Below, in pieces: positions 56,200 to 64,000 of a stretch of 64,000 nucleotides of DNA (positions are counted from its first letter, which is position 1; every line of letters starts with the position of its first letter). The position numbers and the translations under genes were made by a program. Location: NCBI GenBank assembly GCA_008477525.1, contig SPDT01000003.1:2480001-2544000 (forward strand), given 5' to 3'. This stretch comes from Hypomyces perniciosus. Its lineage: Eukaryota > Ascomycota > Sordariomycetes > Hypocreales > Hypocreaceae. The notes below the pieces were generated by a model. The model was not told the origin of the DNA. It ran no database searches and worked only from the letters and a program-made list of their open reading frames with translations.

Positions 56200-57640
56200 C
56201 TGGCCTCTGAAACTTGGTCCATATGACATGTGTGTTACTGGGCTCACGCACGCATATGGACCTTCTGCCACACAGACACTGAAACCAAGCCAGAGGTTCC
56301 CGCAGTTTGGTCCAATGCTATGGTTCCATCGGAGAATGGGAATGTTAATGCCGTACTTCTATATGATGCCCCAACAACTATCACCTAACACCATGGTGCG
56401 ATATCTGGAGCACGTGGCTGTGTTGCACCCGGTGGTCCAATGGTGTGGTGGTGGCCTGTCGACTCCAATGTAGATGCCGCGGCTTTCAACATCTCCCAAG
56501 CCATCATAAATGTCCGTGTCACAGTTCGGGCCAAACCATGGCTTTGATGTCAAGAGATGATCGACTGTGATCCGAGTAGTCTCTTCAATATCCGAGCAGA
56601 GGGCGACTGCAACGAAGCATACTTGGTTAGCAGATACAGTATTTTATAGTGGTATGCTTACCATAAACAAGAAAAATGGCCACTTAAGTCCAACATCGGA
56701 GTCGAAAATGAGGTTGTGACAAGAGCATATAGGGATTGTTCCAGGATAAGGCTCCATATATTCCGGATAGCAGGTTGGTAGGAGGATCATTGGCTGTCTC
56801 AGGGTCAGCTTTATTCGCTTTCACAGGGGTTTTGTTAGAAATTGAACTCTTTGAACTCACACAAGTGAGAATTATTATTCAGGGTATAGCAGCGGTAGCC
56901 CTCTTGCAGGAAGCACTCGTCAAGGAAAGCTAGACTCGGATTTCACAAAAGGAAACCCTGTAGGTCAACACCATATTCGGTCGCAGCGAAGTCTCCTCTC
57001 TTAATGTGCTCGCTGACGGTGCGGATGTCAGGTGACTCAAACTGGTCCATTAAAGGCGGTACTGGGAAGTGATAAATAACCGGTTCACAGTCTAGCACAT
57101 ATCCCGGAGCAGTGGGGAGCACAGCCAACAGTGTTATGATAGCCTGCGCCACTAGTCGCGTCAATGTCCTAGTGGTGTAGATCGGTGTATGCTGGAGAGG
57201 TAGTGTAAGGGTAATTCGAGTACGTGTTAATATCCCCGACTGCCTTGGCACACTACACAACGTCAAAAAGGGGTTAGTACAGTCTTCTTTGATGGATGGG
57301 TTGAGAAAGTAGAAGTTGCGGAGCTTGATTTGATGGTGAATGGAGATAGCCTGGCAATAATCGCCATCCTGAACAGTGTACCACTTGACACATGGATAAT
57401 TCGACTCGTCCTTGCCATTGGTGGGCTTCGGAATGGGAGATAGTCATGCCCGATGGATCGCCACCAAGAGGGCTTTGAGAGTCAAACAAAATTCATACGT
57501 GGCAAAGATCAGAGTCTCCTTGAAGTATCGCAGATTTCTGCACAGAGGACCGCTATTTAGATTCCAAGCCCATAAGCCCATAGCAGTAAGCTCAGTATGT
57601 GTGTCGAAGACATCTTTGCAGGCATCATATATCTGCACTC
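56200..57640 (-). pseudogene. multi-LysM domain protein pseudogene
   Basis: On the minus strand a LysM domain is readable at 57392-57272: CVKWYTVQDGDYCQAISI, then LRNFYFLNPSIKEDCTN. A second is at 56420-56265: CSRYRTMVLGDSCWGII, an in-frame TAG at 56361-56359, then KYGINIPILRWNHSIG and CGNLWLGFSVCV. Between them WFGPNCDTDIYDGLGD fits the inter-LysM segment of fungal LysM proteins. The LysM parts lie in different frames, and frame changes occur after the first domain (VGDINTYSNYPY appears one frame over). Fungal LysM proteins bind chitin and are secreted. This copy cannot encode a full product. Confidence 0.7.
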
Positions 57641-59810
57641 AATACAGATTACAGGGCGTTGGTAGACACAGAGACTGTCCCACGTACAGGTTATAGGTAT
57701 CCACATATATTAGGGTGTATGGGTCTTCGCACGTGGTATATTCTGGTACTATCTCAGGTACATTTGTTCGAGCAGCGTATGGTGCAGGTATGCGAACTCA
57801 TATCCTGTGATATTGTAGCTGGTTGTAGGTGACTGAGGTTTTCAGCCAGTTCCTCATCATAGTCGATGGGAGAGTTGAGCTGAATCTGAATGTCACCCAA
57901 GTTACAGCCAGCAATTTTGAGATGCTGTCAAACCCTTTTCCGACCAAGCCGAGAGAGAGACGGTGCTCATCACAGTATTTGTCTTCAAATATATTGAAAG
58001 GGTCCCTCAAATCAACTATTCTTCTCACTCACCTATCTTGCAACCACCTTATCTTTCGAGTCGCGAGCTTATTCATTTACCCCGCTTAGCCATTTATACA
58101 TTTCAATCCATTTCCTTTCTGATGGATGAAAAAGCCCTTCTCTAATACCTCTTCTACCGTCGTACTTGTGATCATAGCAAACATCGTACAACCGTGTAGT
58201 TTAGTATCGCTTCTAAGCATTGTCGGGATCTTCCTCCCCACCTTACTTATCCGACTTGAGGGAAAGATCACGTCTGAGATCAACTTACCCTCTTCTCTCT
58301 GGACTTAGTCCTGTCGAAGTAGCACTGGATGAAGCTACATCCAATATTTCTTCTCTTGTTCGTCGCCTAGACTACAACTGTGGCCCATGATGACCCTTTA
58401 CCAGTGCAGCCTGCTACAGTGAGACTGGCTTCTGCGGGTATGGAGGATGTGCTGCTTTAATTGATTCCAGGCTTTGTCGTCTCCGTAGGTGCATCGATAG
58501 ATCACGAGGCCCCATGTAATGTAGGTGACTGCAAATTCCCTGCCGCCTCTCACCGCCTTCCCACTTAGGCAACAGCCCCACTTTCGACCTCCCGCTGCTT
58601 TATAGATTTCTATAAGAACACTTACTTCTTCCCCTTTGTCTCTCTATCCCTTGACGCGTCCCCTCTACCTTATCGCTCGCTTCATTCGACCCAACAATCT
58701 CCTTTGCTCCCTGCGCCCTGTCGCATAGCCCTCCTCCTTACTGGCTGTTCAGCTAGGATCAAGATCCGAGGCGATTCCGCTCGTTTTGCCAGCTACCCCT
58801 AACATATCTTTTCTTCTCTCTCTCTCTCTACTAATAATGTTTTTTACCATCTTTAATACCATTCAGCTCGAGTAGATAAACCTCTTACTATAATTGCCCA
58901 TTTTTAACGTGTTACTGCCCCGAATCCATGTCTGATAAATAATAAAAAGCATTATAGTCATAGCAATTATACAGGTAATACACCTACCCCTTAGATGGGC
59001 TCTCAGCTGTCGCTTACTAGGTCGCCTAGCATTTCCAGGTATCTAAATCTGCCCTGTGCTTATAAGCTACCTTCCTTCTCGGTGTACGCGACGCGGTATA
59101 ATAAGAAATAACAACTGGAACGCTATAGTGATTGGATAGCTGGAACTCAGTGGAGTGCGCGAGATGGTTATCTGATAGAAGTACTACTGGCATAGGTCTG
59201 CAACCTGCGACCGCATTCACGATGCGCGGGCTATCTATGCGTTCATTTGCTAACGATATTTCGTTTCCCCTTTTAAGTATATATATGTTATGTTATAGAG
59301 TCAGAAGACCTTGAGGGTGGCGTATAGGCTGTGCCTATAATTCTCGGATATATCATTTTCTGCGCTATAACCTATATCTAAAGGTCTTGCCATTGGCTGG
59401 ATTTAGATATTATTTGCGGTGTCTGATAGTCTCGATTCGCCGCTAGGGCATATTCCTCTTAGATTAGCGCGACTTTTAACCCTGACTGATAGCGTAACGC
59501 AACCTATTTGGGAGGAAAGCGAAAACAGGATTTATAGATAATAGGGGAAAAGGCAGGGGTCGACAGGGGGCATACAGGAATACAGCAAGTAGGAAAAGGG
59601 GTAATGGCAAGTACTGGCCGCGGCCTTTCCTGTAGACGAGATACTTAGAATTTATGGGATTTTCAGAGGGGACGACGAGCGTGCGAGGATAGGCTGGTAA
59701 GGCGTTTTAACCCTGTTAGGTTTAGGTATATAAAGCCATTGAATCCGCAAAACTTCTTTGAATATTTATCTTCTCTATCTACTATCTTTTATCGCGACCT
59801 GATAATGAAA
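57641..59810. other. no gene seen; transition into AT-rich DNA
   Basis: 2.2 kb. The first part may hold further degenerate upstream pieces of the LysM gene (open minus-strand frame at 57798-58028). From about 58.5 kb composition shifts toward AT with many TA dinucleotides. No gene supported. Confidence 0.5.
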
Positions 59811-60686
59811 ATGGATGCCTTTAAAACTCCTTATCGTTCTTCTCTTATTTCCAGATCAGGTGGCCTATAGAATGATCCTTTCTTAACTGCATCGGCCGCT
59901 CTAGCTGGTTTAGTGAGTCGTGGTTTTATCGCTAGCACCCAGTATGGCCGTTCTTACGGTTCTTGCGAATCCGCTGAAAATAGCTCTAAGTCGGCTCCTT
60001 AAAAATCCTAAGTTAATACTAGTAATGTGACTTCTGCAGTATTCTGCGAGACTAAGTAGGCGAGAGCTGCAGCTGGGCTTGCAAAAACTGCGCTGGATAT
60101 GGCTCCTATAACTATAAGCAATAATAGCATTTATACCCTCTTTTTTGAATGTGAAAGGATATTTGGAAGATAAATGGAGTTATATGCGCGAAATGTTTCG
60201 CTAGAATAAGGTGATATAGTTCCTGCTATTTTATATTATGCCAACAGATATAACTTGCATTCTATAGGGAATAAAATCTCTGAGCCTGATTGCCGCGAAC
60301 CTGTATATAATACTGTTGTGCTTAACCTGATAACTGATCTCTAGTATTAGCGGCAGATATATAGCAGGCAAGGGAAGAAGATTAATAATGCATTATGCGT
60401 TGCTAAATCCTGTGTTTAAAGGAAATGCGTTTCAATACTTAGCAGTTAGTATGACTTTTTGCGCTTAGGCAAGGTGCGTCGACAATTTGACCAAACTATC
60501 TAAGTTAAGGTCTACTGGGCGCTAACCTGGGTAAATATTGAGGACCTTTAAGGGAAAGAGGCGCTTGAAGAGGCTAAGGCACTTGTAGTAAAGGAATTTG
60601 GATTAAAGGTATGGGAAGAGGAGGCGCGTTTATTTGGCTATATTGTGGATATAGATATAGCGACTGAAGATAGCGAGGCAGAATAA
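59811..60686 (+). pseudogene. relic ORF interrupted by 12 TAA/TAG codons
   Basis: From ATG 59811 to TAA 60684-60686 a single frame runs 291 codons. I count 12 internal stops, all TAA or TAG and none TGA, while the amino acids between them stay protein-like (for example RNVSLE then GDIVPAILYYANRYNLH; EALEEAKALVVKEFGLK; acidic end GYIVDIDIATEDSEAE). This is what C-to-T change at CAA/CAG codons (CpA to TpA, the RIP preference) would leave. I do not recognise the protein; a transposon-borne or repeated gene is likely because RIP acts on repeats. Confidence 0.6.
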
Positions 60687-61261
60687 ATAACGCTGTGATT
60701 GATTGAATTTATAAGTTCTATTATATATATATCCCTGCTTTTCTGGTAATTAAAATGATCTTTATATATTATGTCTTTGTTATCCTTGGCTAGACTAATA
60801 ATATGGTATTAACTGTCGTTGCTTTTAAACCTTATATGAGGTTTTGCTAGCCTGCTTGCGCTAGTTGCCGTTTTTTATGGGAGGTGGGTCTCTGCCTACT
60901 GTTTTGCCTAGCCTCTAATACTGAACTGCGCGTAAAACTATACTGCACCCTCCCCAGATACTCTTATAATACGCCCCCTCTATTATCTTTAAATTAAATA
61001 AATCTTTTTAAATTAAACAGGAACTCTATGTATTATTTCCTCTAGACCCGCAACCTGCTAGGCGTCTGTCTATATGCATCTAGCATTTAGGTGCTATTCT
61101 TTTCCCCTGAGCCGCTTTATTATTGCTCTTTTATCCCTGGTGATGGTTATAATCTTATTTACCATTAATGTGCTATTGATTGACCTCCCTGCATTATTTT
61201 GCTGAGTTTTTGGCGATATTAGTGATAGGGAAAAGGATTGCGGTTATATACTTGGTGCTGA
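60687..61261. other. AT-rich, no gene seen
   Basis: About 570 bp between two relic ORFs; no domain or repeat recognised. Confidence 0.5.
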
Positions 61262-61791
61262 TATGATGTATTAGGTATTGTGGATCCCCCCTAACTGCTG
61301 GCAGAGGAATAGAGGAGCCCTTATATGACTATGAAGTATATGATACGGTGATCCATTAAAGGAGTTTAGTTATGGCTTCCTAATAAGGTAGTATGTCGGC
61401 GAACCTGGCCAGTTTTACTTAACTGGATGAACCTACTATTAATAGATTTCCCACTACTGCAATGCCTTTGATATAGATGATGAACGTGCATTACAGCAAA
61501 GTTGGCTAGACTTAGCCTGAGATTTGACTAATGCGGAGTAGTATTCTATAGATATAAGCTGTGTAGTTTGGGAAATCTTACTTGCTTAGTAGTTTATTAT
61601 ATTACCGCTTGTATAGAGTATAAGTTTATGTAGCGGAGCTGGGTTTTAAGTATTATATTAGGTTTATAGTTTAGGAATTTAAAAGACGTTAAATAATGAA
61701 AGCGAAGATATTAACTTTTGGCTGATTTACTTGAAATGGTCAAGAGTTCTATACTGGGCAATTAGCCTGGAATATTCAGAATAATATCTAT
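61262..61791 (+). pseudogene. second relic ORF with many stops
   Basis: One frame reads protein-like runs such as YGDPLKEFSYGFLIR, YVGEPGQFYLTG, CNAFDIDDERALQQSWLDLA, NNESEDINFWLIYLKWS and ends LEYSE before TAA. It is broken by TAG, TAA and also TGA codons, the latter as expected from CGA. Family not recognised. It may belong to the same decayed element as the relic at 59811-60686. Confidence 0.4.
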
Positions 61792-61999
61792 ATCAATTAT
61801 TAGATACTACTGTATAGCTAATATATTAACTGGGGCGTTGTAATGGGATTTATGGGAGTGTAATGAGGGCAGTGGATACTGAATATGACCTCAAACAGTA
61901 TCCTTTAGCTAGACTATTTGTTATAGAAACCGACTTCCTGCACAGCAATTGCAATAAGTGGTTATCTAGCTATTATATTGGGCATGAATGTGCTGAAAC

Positions 62000-62760
62000 C
62001 TATTCCACCAAATCCTCTTTATTCTCCCCTAAATATTTAGCATCTTTTATAGCTTTTTGCGGTTTACTCCTGCGCTCTATAAGGAAGCTATTAATTTCAG
62101 CAGGTGAAATACAATAATTGCCTACCTCTTTGGCGAATCTGTTAGCCAGCTTCTGCAAGTCTTCTTTATTATATATTCTATGCCTAGAAGATTTATATGC
62201 TAAAACAAAGAGCTTTTTAGCCTGTTCCTTTATAGCGAGTTTAAACTTAATCACCTGATCGATGCGCCTTGGTCGGATGAGTGTTCGTGATAGAGCCTCC
62301 AGCTTGTTGCAGGTTATGATGAGAATGTGACCTTTATGAGAGGCGATACCGTTAAGGGTATTCAGCAAGCCTTTACGGGTAATGCGGTTATTTTCCTCGC
62401 TACTTCTCCCGGCCGCAAATAAATCTATATCCTTTAAGAGAATAATGCATTTTAGTGGGAGATTGGTAAATAGATTTGAAAGCTTTGCGTTGTTTGTGTT
62501 TAAAAGCTGAATAATATATATACCGACGCTGAGGTGTCCTGTTAAGGCCTTTATAAAGCTGGACTTTCTAGTCCCTGGAGGGCCATAGAATAGGTAGCCT
62601 TGCTTATATAACAGCCCTATAGTAATATACTATAATCTTTCTTCCTTATCCTAAAATCTTTTTAAGTCGTTTACTATTACTGCCTTTATACTCTTATCCA
62701 GCACTACTGTCGCTAAAGACCTTACTGTTTAAAGTGTGGGAGATATCTAGGGATTTTTAA
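62000..62760 (-). pseudogene. BCS1-like AAA ATPase pseudogene
   Basis: The minus-strand frame gives GYLFYGPPGTRKSSFIKAL (Walker A at about 62584-62561, with Arg where Gly is required), LKCIILLKDIDLFAAG (Walker B), LLNTLNGIASHKGHILIITCNK (sensor region) and ALIRPRR-like TLIRPRRIDQVIKFKLA, ending at 62000. Upstream, SLATVVLDKSIKAVIVNDL is followed by two TAG stops before the Walker A. This matches the C-terminal AAA part of fungal Bcs1-like mitochondrial-type ATPases. GGA-to-AGA in Walker A and the TAG stops are G-to-A/C-to-T changes in line with RIP. The N-terminal part upstream is only faintly readable. Confidence 0.72.
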
Positions 62761-64000
62761 AGAAATATATCCTTGGTTGGTATATGTTAAGTTTCTTGTT
62801 CTGGTTCGCAACCTATTTATTCGCATTCTTGATTAAGAGCTTAAAAGGAGCTAGAACTGTGATTTAGCAATGTTAGACCAATATTCTAAGACTATAGGAA
62901 GCCTTTACCTATAGACATTCTATAACGGCAAAAAGTAAGTCGCTTTAATGGCTGAGATTTATGGCCCTTTATCTTTATTATCTCGATCTGAATAGTAATA
63001 TGCTATTTTTTGTAGTTAATTGTTATGGAACCTGGAGGTAGTGTGAAATGGAGTTTTTTTCTTTTATTAGCAAGTGTATAAAATATGTAAATACTGTAAT
63101 TTACTGGTTGGCTATTATTATCCTAATTTGTTTATGCTTCGAGGTGTTAATTACGCTTTATCTCGGACTTCTATAAGAGATATTTCATTATATTCTTGTA
63201 GTGATTACTTTCGCTATTAATCTTAATAGAAGCTGTAAGGAGACGCTGGATAAGTTAAAGTATATCGTAATCGAAAATGTAGTAACAGATAGCTGAAATT
63301 AATATTAAACTGATTTAGGGGACTAGACTCTATATAAATGAACTATTGGCAATTGTATTTAAATATATAATGCCTAGTAATTCTATAGTGTGGAGTATAA
63401 TTAAGTCAAAAGTCTTTGTAGTGTTTCTAAGTTAACTAGGAATAATTTTGCTGGGAGACTATAAGGTTAAAATATTCTAAGATATAAGAATTAGGAAGCG
63501 CTTCTATTTGAAATGCAGCTTAGATAGTATACCGCTAGGCTATCAGGTGGCTTGTATAAGGTATATACTTAGAGAGTATTAAGTACCCAATCCCTTAGTA
63601 TAGTTAAGGATAGGGGTAAAGGTTAAGCGAGCTAGGTAGAAGGATTGCCAGCTAGTGGCTGACTTAGGGATTAATTATACTGACTAAAGTTATTCGATTA
63701 GCTTTAAAATATACTACTATATAGATATTAGGGTGTATATATTACTGTTTTACCTTTTAGTATTAATAAGCGGTGAAATTATATAATAGGGGGCCGCGAG
63801 ATAAGTAAGGCAGTTAAGTATGACTGTTAAGGTTTTCTCGGCCTAATTTCTAGCCTCTTTAATTATTGTCTGGATCTGGCTCTTTAGTGGCCTCTCCTTT
63901 AAGGTGGATACGCTATACTGTAAGAGCTACTATAGATAATTGCTCTGTAAAGTAAATAATAAAGGGATAGTATTATAGGCAATATACTGTATTTGTAGAG
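62761..64000. other. AT-rich DNA, no gene recognised
   Basis: The last 1.2 kb is strongly AT-rich with many TATA/TAG/TAA strings. Faint pieces of the BCS1-like N-terminus may extend to about 62980 on the minus strand. No intact frame or terminal repeat recognised. Confidence 0.5.

Noticed and set aside
59811..60686. Reassigned stop codons (TAA/TAG read as Gln)
   Set aside because: Genes elsewhere in the window end normally with TAA and TAG, for example the SDR and STAND genes. RIP explains the bias without a new code.

Overview
The window is nuclear DNA of a filamentous ascomycete. The evidence is short introns (51-74 bp in most genes) with GTRAGT-like donors, an Rpd3L subunit with long His/Gln tracts, fungal NACHT/WD40 STAND proteins, HeLo-type cell-death proteins, LysM and GH18 genes, and an AT-rich block with repeat-induced point mutation (RIP)-type decay. 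A Sordariomycete, perhaps Hypocreales, is the best guess from protein style alone; the species cannot be named.

Layout. 1-571: end of a small membrane protein gene. 572-14264: about 13.7 kb with no gene I can support, carrying simple repeats and many copies of the 9-mer TACGRAGTA. 14265-22719: housekeeping genes (NMNAT-like adenylyltransferase, RXT3 of the Rpd3L histone deacetylase complex, SDHAF4/Sdh8 assembly factor of succinate dehydrogenase). 23564-29552: a divergent pair made of a HET-S-like HeLo protein with a C-terminal amyloid (HRAM) domain and a NACHT-WD40 receptor whose first residues carry a matching HRAM motif. This is a het-S/nwd2-type amyloid signalling module for regulated cell death and the most interesting system here. 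29704-30110: remnant of an ABC transporter. 30504-37058: a hydantoinase/oxoprolinase-DUF917 protein and a divergent NCS1 nucleobase/hydantoin permease sharing a GATA-rich promoter region; the permease's first exon is interrupted by a SINE-like insertion with a 15-bp target-site duplication. 38110-42497: a second STAND receptor with a HeLo-like N-terminus and about 13 WD40 repeats, with one frameshift. 42570-44114: F-box-like DUF6546 pseudogene. 44927-50044: pyrroline-5-carboxylate reductase and a membrane sulfatase/LtaS-like enzyme. 50956-57640: accessory genes (broken small secreted protein, GH18 chitinase-like enzyme, five-exon SDR, LysM pseudogene) and a perfect 34-bp palindrome. From about 58.5 kb to the end: AT-rich DNA holding relic ORFs riddled with TAA/TAG codons and a broken BCS1-like AAA ATPase.

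Taken together, conserved metabolic and chromatin genes on the left give way to an accessory region of cell-death receptors, pseudogenes and transposon traces, and then to a mutated, probably heterochromatic block. In the pair at 23.5-29.6 kb the receptor would sense a ligand through its WD40 repeats, assemble, and template the amyloid fold of the HeLo protein to trigger membrane-disrupting cell death, as established for Podospora NWD2/HET-S. In the nitrogen pair the permease would import a hydantoin- or purine-like compound and the oxoprolinase-family enzyme would act on it; that coupling is inferred from adjacency.
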